Program-made: the position numbers and the translations under genes
The notes under the pieces: model-generated
Seen by the model: the letters and a program-made list of their open reading frames with translations, nothing else
What the model was told of the DNA's origin: nothing
Databases searched by the model: none
Part shown: piece after piece, positions 9,059-18,964 of the stretch
How positions within the stretch are numbered: position 1 is the first letter of the stretch
Layout: each line of letters begins with the position of its first letter
Assembly (NCBI GenBank): GCA_020881915.1
Contig: JAJFPB010000002.1
Coordinates: 5,715,001-5,779,000, forward strand
DNA from: Paramyrothecium sp. XJ0827
Lineage: Eukaryota; Ascomycota; Sordariomycetes; Hypocreales; Stachybotryaceae
Direction: 5' to 3'
Length of the DNA stretch: 64,000 nt

Positions 9059-12000
9059 TCATGAAACAGGGGCAGTTGTCTTGATCGGCTGCGTCATCTC
9101 CAGGTATCCCTCCACGATACACAGCAACGATCGTTCATCCATCCTCGGTTTGACGTCGCTCGCGCAAACACCATAAACATTGTATAAGAGATCCGACTCT
9201 TCGCTCCCAGCACCATCTGCACCTTCGGATGCGCCCTGATCATCCATAACCCCCGCGGCTGTTGTCCCGTCGTCCGCAGGATACGGTTGAATCCAAGCCC
9301 ATGATCCACCTGCCAAGGCTGGGATCGGCAGCATGTCCTTTCGCGGCGGCGGCAACGGCGCACTCTGCTCAACCTGTGATATGCCCGTGTGAGTTGAGAG
9401 TGGAATGGGTACACGATCCTGTCTAAACGGAGGAAGGTCGACTGGCAGCAACGTTGGCCCCATGCGGATCGAAGCTGTCAGGTTCTTCATGGCGTTCTCG
9501 ACCGCCCAGCTGGGGAGGGCCATGGGATTGATGGGCAATATGCCCGAGTACGCATTTACCGGCGCGAAAGGATCTACAAGAGTCGTGAAAATGCGGTATC
9601 TTGCGTTGCGTGCCTTGTGGTAGTCTTCTGGCGTGTCGAAACCCGTGGGCTGCACGTAGAACGGGTTGAAGCGAGGGAAATTGTCAGCCTCAATCGCGAT
9701 GCGCGGGTCAAGGGACGTTGGTGTCTCAGAGGATGGTGACGTCTTAGGGATGTCGGCCTCAAGGAAGTACGTGTACATTTTCGAGTGATCGATGGCAGCC
9801 GTGGACCCTTGTGTCTCGTTTTCTGTACGGAGCTGCTGGAAGTAACCGACCACGCCGTCGCGGCGGTTGAAGCCATCGCCGAGTTTGAGAGGGAACTCGT
9901 ACTCTGTGAGATGTTCTCCAGATTTCGGGCCTTTGCTAACAATAGTCGATTCATTCTCGTATGGCGCCGTCGAGAGCTCCAGCGACCATCCAGCGTTTGC
10001 CAATGCGATTGGTCGACCCATGACTACGGGGAGGCTATCTGTAAGGTTGTCTCGTGGCACCGCGAGCGAGCCATCCTCCATCGCTTTGGAAACAGTAGAG
10101 AAGATTGCATACGGCAATGCAGGGAGGAGGTTGTTCCGCGACGGAAGAAGATGCCGCAAGAATTCATCCAGCTGGGACGTACCCGTTGTGATCTCCGAAA
10201 GAGTTGATACGTCCTCGGCCAAGAGAGGCCCGAGGTCCTTGAAGACACTGCTGGGCTCTGTCACCGGGAGCAACCCAGGGCGGATGGTGATCTTCTTTTT
10301 CCCGGCAGCCCAGAGCCCAATCTCAAGCATGAAGCAGCCATCCGGACGGAACACTTGGATGCTGCGGTCCGAGTAATCAAGCATGAGCCATCCCCAGATG
10401 GGGTTATCGTACTCACCCGCGGGGCGCCACGAGCTGTCGTCCTGTAGCATCATCCAATCCGAGTTCCACCGCGCCGGCTGGTTGATGCTCGGCGGTATCT
10501 GCACGAATTCATTCTCGACATTTCGAGCGGCCCCGTCGACGGTATTGGGCTTGCCGTTCGGAAGCTCGTTGAGGCTGTACTCAACGCTTGTGCATGGGTA
10601 CAGAGGATTGGGGGCGGACACGATGCGGCCGAACTTATCGACGATGTTATACTTTTTAAAGCGAAGCTGGCCGTGCGTGACTGGTTTGAAGGGTGTAGGG
10701 ATCGACTCTGGCGACTGTTTTGGGGATAGTGGAATGTCGTTGACGCTTGCAAATGGTGTGGTTTCTGAACCGCTCTCCATCATGTCGATGTGCTTTTTCT
10801 GGATTCCGAAATCAGACGCCAAGCGGTCTAGCAGTGCTTGATTAACCACCTTGCCATCCTTCAGAATGCTAGGTTTGATATGAGTTTCTCGCCTTCGCGT
10901 GACAAGCTGCTCCCGGAAGCCGTCCAGGTTCATGGAGAAATACTCCAGAGCCCCGAGGCGCTTCATCAAATCGGCCTCACCCTCTGCTGTTCGGTAAGCA
11001 GAGAGCACCTTGTTCGCCTCGTCGTCGGGTGTGGTCTCCAAGAGCTCCTTAACTGACTTTTGCAGAGAGAGCTGCGCCTCTGGCGATACCATAGAGCGCC
11101 CACTGAGTATCCTGATGTCGCTGTCTGTACCCAGCGTGGCGGAGACGAAGGTTGGCTTTAGCGAATAGCGGTACACGTTGTCGGTGCCCTTGACAAAGTC
11201 CCAGTGCTCAAAAGGAATATGATGATACTCGACCTCCCATTCAACAAAGAGCGGACAGAGAGGCTGTTGAGGATTCCAGCGATCTCCATTGTAGAGATAC
11301 GCAGGCGGCACAGGGATGATTGAGGTCTCAGTCGAGCCAACTGTGAAGAACGGAAACTCCCAGAGCAATAGTCTCTGCGCAGCATCCTGAAGTTCACGCG
11401 GGAGCTTCAGACTGACTTCACCCGCATATTGCGGAAACTTCCTCACAGGGACTGGAGCAGGATCCGCATACTGGTTCTGCGGACACTGCGGATCCTCGCC
11501 GGCAATAAGGAGGAGTGGCTCTCTCGTGTTCTTAATGTGCCTGGCCGTGTTGTTCCACGCATTGGGCACACCAAGCTCACCGCCATAGTCAAGGTACGTG
11601 GAGTATCCCGCGCTCGTGTTCTCAAAGGCGAAGTTGCTCAGCATCAGCATGTAATACTGCGGATCAAGCGGCGACGACAGCGGTCGAGGGCAGAGGAGCC
11701 CAGGGGCCCGACCCGGCCCATGCGATCGACCTTGCTTTCTTCCAAGCGTCTCATCGATCTGCTCAGCTAGACGTACGGGAAGTGGCTCATCGAAGCCAGC
11801 TGGCCACCCGTTGGGGACCCCTCCGACGAGCACCGTCGGGTCCTTGGGAAGGTAGAACCGGTCACCAGCGCCTTGCTGTATCTTGAGGCCAGCCCCCTTG
11901 ATTTCAGGATCTTTATCCAGCAATCCACAGGCTTCCTCAATTTGTGCCGACATCTTTGCGAGACTGACTGACTCTTCCTCGACTTCATCATCATCGCCGC

Positions 12001-13669
12001 CCTGTGGTTTTCGAAGCAGGGCGTACATCTTGATGGTGATATCTTCCACACGAGCGCGGATAGCGTCTCTCTTGGACTCGGTTGTGCTCTCTGCCTCATG
12101 CGGGTTCGCCTGCAGCGTGACGGCCTTCCACCATTCTGCAAATAGCTCCCATCGCAGGTGCTGTATCTCCTTGATAGCGGCCTCGAGGTATTTCCTCAGA
12201 TCATTCACCGCCTCCAGCCTGTTCTTGATGCTGGGCGAGGGCAGGAATATGTCCAGTGTGTCATCTTTCTTCACCTTTGAGGAGCTGTCCGGTGTAAAGT
12301 GATAGTGACCCTCGCCCTCTTCGGCATAGAAGTGGTCAAAGGATAGCTGGTCCTCTGCGGTGGCTTGACTGTCTGGATCTTCCTCTCTGGCAATGAGCAG
12401 CAATTGTAGGGCCAGTATCTCCTGGACAAGGTCGGTGGTCGCCTTGTCAGGGTTGGTTTCGGTCTTCTTGACGTTCAACCAGGCAAAGAGTGCATCCAAT
12501 GCTGTGGCCCCAACAGCCAAAGGATGCCTTTTGTTGAATGCATCTTGGACCTCATCAGCATGAGGGCGGCCTTCCCAGGCCTCCGGCTCTTTTCCCTTGT
12601 AGTCAGGACGCACTTTGTAAAGCGCACCGTGACACAAAACGCGACCGGAGACGGGTCCATTCAGCCACCCGGAGAATGAGCTAGCAGGGTCGGAGAGAGT
12701 CATGAAGCAATCTTTCAGGCGGTCGCTGTTGAGAGGCGCCTTATCGCGAGTTGCCTCGTGTAAATGGAACGGGTCCAGCTCCTCATCCGTGTGCCAACCC
12801 AAGACGTAGTAATTTGCATTGGCCCATTGCCACTTGGTCTGCAGCACACCGTTCCTGTAGAAGCTCATGTCATCATGAATACTGAAGACGCCAGCATTTT
12901 GCGGCTGGTAATCGGCAAAGTAGGGGTTTGAGCAGTCCACAATGGTAAGGGGGGTGTGTCGCAGCGCGTACTCGTCTTCCTCCCACTGATCGGCCCATTC
13001 TTTCATGCCGAGAAAGATTTCGGCTTGGCGTTCAATGGGCGCGTCTGGATCCAGAAACGGAGAAGAGCCGACGTCGAGGTCTTCACCCACGGGGATCGTG
13101 CCTACGTAGCGGATGCGATCGCTCGTGACCATGAAGCTGTCCACGATAGCATCAGACCCTTGATGGTAAGTGACCTCATCAGTCTCCGAGACCAGCATAT
13201 GGCGTATGATCAAGAACCGATTGGGACATGCCCTGAAGCTGAGATTCAACGTCTGAGATTCCGCTGTCACGTCATCCTCCGACTTTCCGTCGAAAAAGCC
13301 CGACCTCAGCTTCTTATCCCCATGATCGTCAATGGCACCAGATGTTGCTGTGACGCCATGACGGTAGCACTGAGGCAACACCCAGTGCAGATAGACGCCC
13401 GGACGGCTTGGTAGGAACTCTCCCGTTGCAGGATTGTGAAGCCTAGGATTCTCCGTCTGGGCATTAAAGACATCAACAGGCGGCAGTACATCGGGCTCAA
13501 TGAACTCGGACCCAGCCCTGAGCGTCTTGTAGTCGGGCCGCTGTATGGCTGCAATTTTGGAGAGCCCTTTGCAAGACTGTTGATTGAGGACGAACGCGTC
13601 CAGTTTCATGGGGACCAGGACGGCCTTTGGCGAGGCTGTTGAGCCTCCAGTTTGTGGTTGTGCCGCCAT
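9059..13669 (-). CDS. Gene A: giant conserved protein of unknown function, intronless
   Basis: The minus-strand frame is uninterrupted for 1,554 codons from 13723. I prefer the ATG at 13669 (MAAQPQTGG...; context GTAGCAATGGCG), giving 1,536 residues. There is no signal peptide or membrane segment, so it is probably cytosolic. Recognisable conserved islands include GVYLHWVLPQCYRHGV, CPNRFLIIRHM, LCHGALYKVRPD, LAVGATALDALFAWL, FYLPKDPTVLVGG, CPLFVEWEVEY, SGILPINPMALPSWAV and a C-terminal VEGYLEM. From memory, the same islands in the same order occur in large uncharacterised proteins of actinobacteria and other bacteria. Residues near 480-530 (DLRKYLEAAIKEIQHLRWEL) may form a coiled coil. Gene B lies upstream in the same direction; no catalytic motif is visible. 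A long intronless frame in an intron-rich neighbourhood is notable. Confidence 0.85.
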   Translation of the reverse strand: MAAQPQTGGSTASPKAVLVPMKLDAFVLNQQSCKGLSKIAAIQRPDYKTLRAGSEFIEPDVLPPVDVFNAQTENPRLHNPATGEFLPSRPGVYLHWVLPQCYRHGVTATSGAIDDHGDKKLRSGFFDGKSEDDVTAESQTLNLSFRACPNRFLIIRHMLVSETDEVTYHQGSDAIVDSFMVTSDRIRYVGTIPVGEDLDVGSSPFLDPDAPIERQAEIFLGMKEWADQWEEDEYALRHTPLTIVDCSNPYFADYQPQNAGVFSIHDDMSFYRNGVLQTKWQWANANYYVLGWHTDEELDPFHLHEATRDKAPLNSDRLKDCFMTLSDPASSFSGWLNGPVSGRVLCHGALYKVRPDYKGKEPEAWEGRPHADEVQDAFNKRHPLAVGATALDALFAWLNVKKTETNPDKATTDLVQEILALQLLLIAREEDPDSQATAEDQLSFDHFYAEEGEGHYHFTPDSSSKVKKDDTLDIFLPSPSIKNRLEAVNDLRKYLEAAIKEIQHLRWELFAEWWKAVTLQANPHEAESTTESKRDAIRARVEDITIKMYALLRKPQGGDDDEVEEESVSLAKMSAQIEEACGLLDKDPEIKGAGLKIQQGAGDRFYLPKDPTVLVGGVPNGWPAGFDEPLPVRLAEQIDETLGRKQGRSHGPGRAPGLLCPRPLSSPLDPQYYMLMLSNFAFENTSAGYSTYLDYGGELGVPNAWNNTARHIKNTREPLLLIAGEDPQCPQNQYADPAPVPVRKFPQYAGEVSLKLPRELQDAAQRLLLWEFPFFTVGSTETSIIPVPPAYLYNGDRWNPQQPLCPLFVEWEVEYHHIPFEHWDFVKGTDNVYRYSLKPTFVSATLGTDSDIRILSGRSMVSPEAQLSLQKSVKELLETTPDDEANKVLSAYRTAEGEADLMKRLGALEYFSMNLDGFREQLVTRRRETHIKPSILKDGKVVNQALLDRLASDFGIQKKHIDMMESGSETTPFASVNDIPLSPKQSPESIPTPFKPVTHGQLRFKKYNIVDKFGRIVSAPNPLYPCTSVEYSLNELPNGKPNTVDGAARNVENEFVQIPPSINQPARWNSDWMMLQDDSSWRPAGEYDNPIWGWLMLDYSDRSIQVFRPDGCFMLEIGLWAAGKKKITIRPGLLPVTEPSSVFKDLGPLLAEDVSTLSEITTGTSQLDEFLRHLLPSRNNLLPALPYAIFSTVSKAMEDGSLAVPRDNLTDSLPVVMGRPIALANAGWSLELSTAPYENESTIVSKGPKSGEHLTEYEFPLKLGDGFNRRDGVVGYFQQLRTENETQGSTAAIDHSKMYTYFLEADIPKTSPSSETPTSLDPRIAIEADNFPRFNPFYVQPTGFDTPEDYHKARNARYRIFTTLVDPFAPVNAYSGILPINPMALPSWAVENAMKNLTASIRMGPTLLPVDLPPFRQDRVPIPLSTHTGISQVEQSAPLPPPRKDMLPIPALAGGSWAWIQPYPADDGTTAAGVMDDQGASEGADGAGSEESDLLYNVYGVCASDVKPRMDERSLLCIVEGYLEMTQPIKTTAPVS

Positions 13670-14474
13670 TGCTACGTACGTAGTTGAGAATCGCTGGCTA
13701 CTGACTCCACGAGTGTTCAACAAGGCGTGAGACAGGAGCCCCCGCGGTATATCCTAATGATCGCGGCAGCTTACATTCTTCGAACAGGACCAGGCGGGGA
13801 ACCCTGAGAGAGGCTATCTTACAACCGATACAGAACACGATGACTTCCTGAGCGGTCAGCCCTAGCTCCCATGATTGCAACCCTTGATAGAGTACTTGGA
13901 GGTACATCCAAGGTCCAGGGATGCCGGAAGTGGTTCGCTCTTCCGCACGTCCTGGCCCGAGTTCTAGATCCTAAGGAAAAGCTATTGGGCTTGACGCAAT
14001 CGCCTCAATTCGGCATGGTTGATGCGTAGTGGCGTAGCTGAAGTGCACCACGTGCATTGAACTTCTTTCATCTTCCTGCATATAAGAGTGCATATGCACA
14101 GATTACCTTCATGCGAGGCGCTCCACGTAATCCCAGAAATCCGGTCATTGATAGAGCAGCTGCACCCAATCAGACAGTGATGCGGATGGACTTGACCACG
14201 ACATGCACTATCCTTGGGAACCAATTTGGCTGACACTGCTTTCCAAATGCTGATTATTGAGGGGGCGGCAGTTAATTGTCTGACCAGGTTTCTCGTTGGG
14301 TTCTACGGACGAATGGCTGTCCGCAAGGGAATCACATCTTATCACAACCGGGCCGAAGGGGGAAGAGGGTGCAGCAACACCTGTATGAAGCCATCACGAG
14401 ACACACACGACAGGGAGATTAACAAACAACCTTATATTATGGAGGTGAAATTGACAGGGGGCATGCATCTCGTC
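13670..14474. promoter_or_regulatory. Spacer between B and A (promoter of A, terminator of B)
   Basis: About 800 bases separate the stop of gene B from the start of gene A on the minus strand. The short frames inside (for example 13982-14236) show no gene features. The distance makes independent transcription of A likely rather than read-through from B. I see no convincing binding-site repeats. Confidence 0.4.
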
Positions 14475-17400
14475 TTACAGATACCGCGTCCCGGGGCTAC
14501 GTAGCTTCCATAGTTGCATGCGGTCAGACCTCGTCCCAACCACCTCCCAGAACACCCGCTCGTTCCACGTATACGTCTGATAGACCTCAATATCCACGCC
14601 AGAGAGCTTCAAATTGTGGTACATGTTTGTACCGTTAGATATCGCCACGTCCAAGTTGTTCTCGTCCAATGGCACCAGGTTCAGAAGCGGCAGCAGCACC
14701 TGGATGGACTCCGTGTCCCTCACCCTCCACCCGAACAGAGGGTCGCTGCCGACACGCGGTGAGATGGTAACCACGTAGAAGTCGCGTGCCTCCCCGTACT
14801 CAAACTTGGTGCTGCATATCCAGCGGGAGCCCACCACCTGCGCGGGTGGCGCGATAGGGGAGCCGAGGGCCTTGTGATTGAAAAAGCTGTTCTGGTAATC
14901 TCCCGTGCGCTTGAGCTGGCCGACTGGGATTTTGATGACCATGGTGTTTAGACAAATGTTTCCGGGTGTCTTGATACGGCTAAAGAGCAGCGCGACTTTG
15001 CACAGGGCCTCCATTCCGTCCACCTCGGGCACGAAGATGGATCTAACTGTCTGGGGGTCCGTGTTCCTGGCACGTCCCCATGGCCAGTTTGCAGGGTTGT
15101 TTGAGTTCTTTGTCAGAAACCAGTTGCGCACTTGAACATTCTCCGCTTCAACCTTGAAGAATTGCTGAGTGAAGACGTAGTCAGCGCCGAAGTCCTCTGA
15201 GTTGAGCTGGAGCTTCTCGCTCTTCGGCGGCTGACTCCCACTCTGCGGGGCCGATAGAGCTCTTGCTTGAAGCTTCGTCATCCACTCTTCGGCGGCTGTT
15301 GGCGCTGCTACAGGACCTGGCTGTTCCTTCAGAGTGGCACTTTGAGGCGCGGATGGGGCCGGTGCTGGGGTAGCTGGTGCAGCGGCTTCTTCCGGCCTTT
15401 GCCGAGTGAAGATTTGTCTGTAGTCGTCCTCGTTGATCTCTTCATCCGTATCGGCATCGTCAATCTCCAGTTTGAAAGGTTTGTCAGAGAGAACGTCGGC
15501 CACCAAAGCAGCCGTGACCTGGTTCTTGTTGCTGGGCAGTGGCCTTGTTTGGGACGGAAGAGCGCCATATGCCTTCTCCATGACATCCATCAAAGCAGTA
15601 ATTTTCATCAAGCGAGTCTCATAGTCGAAAAGAACGATATTCTCAAGTACTCTCGGCTGAGCTAGAGATTCCGCAGTCAGGGTGACCTTGGAAGCCTCTG
15701 CTTGCACCATGACCATCGAGTTGCCAGAACTACCGGGAACGATGATTGGGAACTCGATGTGGCCTTGCTTTAAGTTGACAGTACCGATAGAATAGTACTG
15801 TTGGTGCATGGGCTGGGCGATGATAAATCCTTCCTTGAAGGCTCCAGAGGACGGTCCTCGATCAAATACACACATTACAATATCATCGCTGATGACGTTG
15901 TGAATGCATTTGTGCGCCTCGAAAGCCTGCGCATCATCTCCTGGGCACGCCTTGATCTCCAGGTCTGGAAAAGCGCTCACTGCAGCTGAGCGCATGAGGA
16001 ACCCCCAACATGGGGCTGGAGGGTACTGTCCCTTGACTTGAGTCTGCAGGTGCGCGTTGATCTGTTCTTTGATAGCGTCTCGTATAGAACCATCGTGTTG
16101 ATCGAAGCGGTTCACAACACCGAGAGCACCATCAATCAGAGTGTCTACCCAGTTGTGATCGATGTGAAATGTGCGGATGCTCTCTTGAGGTAGATGAGAC
16201 ACGTCTGGCAGGACATACTGCGGAGGCACGTCCTTGAAAAGCATCTTGTCCAAGAGCCAGCCCAGAACGACGGGCCAGTCTGGGTTGGCTGGCAAGCGTC
16301 CTGGGATATAGGGACCGACTTCTTTGGTGATTGTGTCAGTGCTGCTGGCAACACTTTCTGCGGCGTTGAGGAACTCTTCCTCTAGAGCCACAGCCATCTC
16401 AGGGCTCGAGAAGCTGGTCCATTCCCGTGTGGTTGACGGACCGACCCGTTTCCTTCCTTGTAGCCATCGAGGCTCTGCCACGTTCTCAATGGGAAGAAGT
16501 GAAGGCTCGAGACCTAAGGCAAGCTCAGAAAGATGCGAAACAACTTCGTTCTTCCCAAGGAGCATATTCGTCTTTGCTAGAACTTTCTCCGACGCCGCCT
16601 TGATGGCAATGGCGTGGATAGCGTTCCGGATCCTGAGAAGAGACTGAGAAAATGTCCTATCTGCCATGGCTAGATTTCTTCCAAGATCCCAGGCAAGATT
16701 GTATGAGACGTCTGCAAGACCAGTTTTACGATCGATGATCTGCAGGTCTGAACCAAAGGACGATGCTGGAGGAAACGTATCCTCATTAGAGAGTATAAGA
16801 GGATGGGGAACCACTGTTGGCGTCAACGGCGATCTGTACATGGATGTTGTCGTTTCTCCATTGGCCAGACGATGTCTTGCAAAAGTGAAGCCATCGCTGA
16901 GTCTTGAGCTAAGCCACTTTTTCTGCTGAGTTTGACTCGGCGTATCCTTAGGAGATTGAGCAGATAGAGTATCAAGCGTACTCTGCAAAGGATGCAGTCT
17001 TTGCAAGCTCCTTCCCAAATCTTTCATGGTATCTATGAAATCGACACTGCTGAGAGGAGTTGCGCTGTATGCCCAACTGTGAAGAGACAAGAGCGCTACA
17101 CGATCATCCGTGCCGCTCGATGGAGTTGTGCTGTACATGGCCATAATGGACTCAACTGAAACAAGATGCACGGAGGCACTGACTGGTTGCGGACTGTCCA
17201 GCCTGCCACATCTGGGCGACATGAGAACCGAGTAGGTAGATCTGCCATTGTCTGTGATCTCCTCCGTACCGAACAGATCAGGCATGCTGGTAACGTCCAC
17301 GTTCCTAGCATGACATAGGAAACGATACATGTCGTCCTGGGGGAACAGCTTCTGAACAGTGCTCCTCCGAGGCACAATGACTGACACGCGCTCTTGATCA

Positions 17401-18152
17401 AACTCAGTCACGTTTCCAATGTCGGCTAGTGGGCCTTGCGTTGCATGGAAAGGTGACTTGACTTTGCAGCGGCTGTCTTTCAAAGCTGCGACGGTCATGT
17501 TCAGGCCGTAAGAGGTCGACTGCACAAAGTTCTTTTGCTCATAGTTTTTGGCTTCCGTGACCAAGGGAAACATGGAACTCTCAGGCTTGCGATCAGCACC
17601 GTAAAGCTCATCATCATCCAGATTGAGCTCTTCGGGATCGAACAGCATGAGGCACAGCCATGGCAGTGGTGCTTCTAGCGTGCCGACACCTGGGGTCGTT
17701 GAGCTGACAGTTCGAGCCCATGGCAGGTTGGGATCATGCAGGACGATGTGCGGGAGGATATTTCCCGGGATCTCGGCGCCAGGTGGAGGATACACAGAGT
17801 GAACAGCATTTTCATCGAGGACTAGCCGAGGAGCGGTGATGAACAGCTTCTTGGTGGAGTTGAGCGAGCTCGTTGGCTTTTCCTCAGTGTCCCCAGGTTT
17901 GTAGACGAAAGTATGGGCTACATCGATGTCATACTTGGCTGCTGGGATTGCTGGGACATGGTGGGAGTAGATCTCGACCTCGCTGCTGGTAGGAGGCGAA
18001 TCATTTTGACTGGCCTGACTTGGTAACTTCTGCTTCGCCGCTTGTAGTGCAAAGCCGTGTGCCTCTGATGGCACTGGGGGCTCTATTGGCTGATCCTGTC
18101 CTATCCAGGTCTTGAGTATGCGGTGCCGAGCAGTAACCGTCCTGGCCGGCAT
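14475..18152 (-). CDS. Gene B: giant conserved protein of unknown function, intronless
   Basis: A single uninterrupted frame of 1,225 codons begins MPARTVTARHRILKTW. No signal peptide or membrane helix is evident. Conserved-looking islands are FITAPRLVLDENAVHSVYPP, LPHIVLHDPNLPWAR, LPWLCLMLFDPEE, YVLPDVSHLPQESIRTFHI and FPDLEIKACPGDDAQAF. From memory these resemble a bacterial family of unknown function found near relatives of gene A. Residues about 915-960 form a Pro/Ala-rich linker (PATPAPAPSAPQ), followed by a separate C-terminal region of about 260 residues that may be a fungal addition. B is divergent from C across 812 bases and tandem with A. No enzyme signature is visible, so the function is open. 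Confidence 0.85.
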   Translation of the reverse strand: MPARTVTARHRILKTWIGQDQPIEPPVPSEAHGFALQAAKQKLPSQASQNDSPPTSSEVEIYSHHVPAIPAAKYDIDVAHTFVYKPGDTEEKPTSSLNSTKKLFITAPRLVLDENAVHSVYPPPGAEIPGNILPHIVLHDPNLPWARTVSSTTPGVGTLEAPLPWLCLMLFDPEELNLDDDELYGADRKPESSMFPLVTEAKNYEQKNFVQSTSYGLNMTVAALKDSRCKVKSPFHATQGPLADIGNVTEFDQERVSVIVPRRSTVQKLFPQDDMYRFLCHARNVDVTSMPDLFGTEEITDNGRSTYSVLMSPRCGRLDSPQPVSASVHLVSVESIMAMYSTTPSSGTDDRVALLSLHSWAYSATPLSSVDFIDTMKDLGRSLQRLHPLQSTLDTLSAQSPKDTPSQTQQKKWLSSRLSDGFTFARHRLANGETTTSMYRSPLTPTVVPHPLILSNEDTFPPASSFGSDLQIIDRKTGLADVSYNLAWDLGRNLAMADRTFSQSLLRIRNAIHAIAIKAASEKVLAKTNMLLGKNEVVSHLSELALGLEPSLLPIENVAEPRWLQGRKRVGPSTTREWTSFSSPEMAVALEEEFLNAAESVASSTDTITKEVGPYIPGRLPANPDWPVVLGWLLDKMLFKDVPPQYVLPDVSHLPQESIRTFHIDHNWVDTLIDGALGVVNRFDQHDGSIRDAIKEQINAHLQTQVKGQYPPAPCWGFLMRSAAVSAFPDLEIKACPGDDAQAFEAHKCIHNVISDDIVMCVFDRGPSSGAFKEGFIIAQPMHQQYYSIGTVNLKQGHIEFPIIVPGSSGNSMVMVQAEASKVTLTAESLAQPRVLENIVLFDYETRLMKITALMDVMEKAYGALPSQTRPLPSNKNQVTAALVADVLSDKPFKLEIDDADTDEEINEDDYRQIFTRQRPEEAAAPATPAPAPSAPQSATLKEQPGPVAAPTAAEEWMTKLQARALSAPQSGSQPPKSEKLQLNSEDFGADYVFTQQFFKVEAENVQVRNWFLTKNSNNPANWPWGRARNTDPQTVRSIFVPEVDGMEALCKVALLFSRIKTPGNICLNTMVIKIPVGQLKRTGDYQNSFFNHKALGSPIAPPAQVVGSRWICSTKFEYGEARDFYVVTISPRVGSDPLFGWRVRDTESIQVLLPLLNLVPLDENNLDVAISNGTNMYHNLKLSGVDIEVYQTYTWNERVFWEVVGTRSDRMQLWKLRSPGTRYL

Positions 18153-18964
18153 GTTGAATCTTGGAATTCTTAGTGTTCAATGAACAATAATTGTGAAACC
18201 TGGAAAATTGTTGAAGTCTTGAACAGATGGAGACCTGAATATGTCTGAGAATGCTAGACCTCTACAGAGCAAGACGTACTGAGCTCAACATAACGGGAAG
18301 CAAACGATAGGCGACCGGGTCGTCGACCTACGAGGGGTAGAAGCTCGAGCAATCTGTCAAAGCGGCGCCATGATCCATCAGTTCAGCTTACCAGCATGTT
18401 GAGACCAGCGTCGCAATCACGATCCAGGCATGGCTGCACCGAACAGCCCTAACATCTACAGTGTATGGTGCATGAAGGCTGCATATGCCAACGCGAAAAA
18501 GGCGGAGCTGAGACCCAGGATGGAAACCTCGTCTAAGCTCGGCAAATCGCTGATTGGTTGTGGACAAGGGGCCTGTGTTGGAGTGTCAGCACGATACAGG
18601 GACCTGGACTGTTGGTGTGTGGCACGGAGGTACGCAGAGAGACATGTTCACAAGTCTTCTCACTCTATCAAATTTCAGTAATTGTGCTATCATTGATGAG
18701 CCCATGGCTGGTAGCCGAAGGGAGCTCTGACTTGGTCTCGCTCCATCGTCAGTCGCTCAACTTGACTCCTGGCCTAGCGAACACAATTCCTTTTCGTTTC
18801 ATTTTTTTCAGCACGCGGTACTGAGTACTACGGTCTTACTGACACTGTTTATTTTATCTATGAAGCCGATGAAAAACACTGCAGGCTTTTGCATCGCATT
18901 ATTTTATGGTCAACAAACAACCTACCTGTGAACAGCTTTAGGGCTGGCCGTTACCCAAGTCATC
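18153..18964. promoter_or_regulatory. Divergent promoter region shared by genes B and C
   Basis: The start codons of B (minus) and C (plus) face away from each other across 812 bases with no credible gene between them. Such an arrangement allows co-regulation. I could not pick out a specific paired operator by eye. The Zn2Cys6 factor at 29298-31962 is the nearest candidate regulator, by position only. Confidence 0.5.

Noticed and set aside
8829..9122. 97-codon minus-strand frame with a hydrophobic stretch
   Set aside because: It overlaps the 3' end of gene A, has no motif and no promoter evidence.
9405..13642. Long plus-strand frames opposite gene A (for example 9867-10376 and 12956-13414)
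   Set aside because: They are antisense shadows of gene A with unnatural composition.
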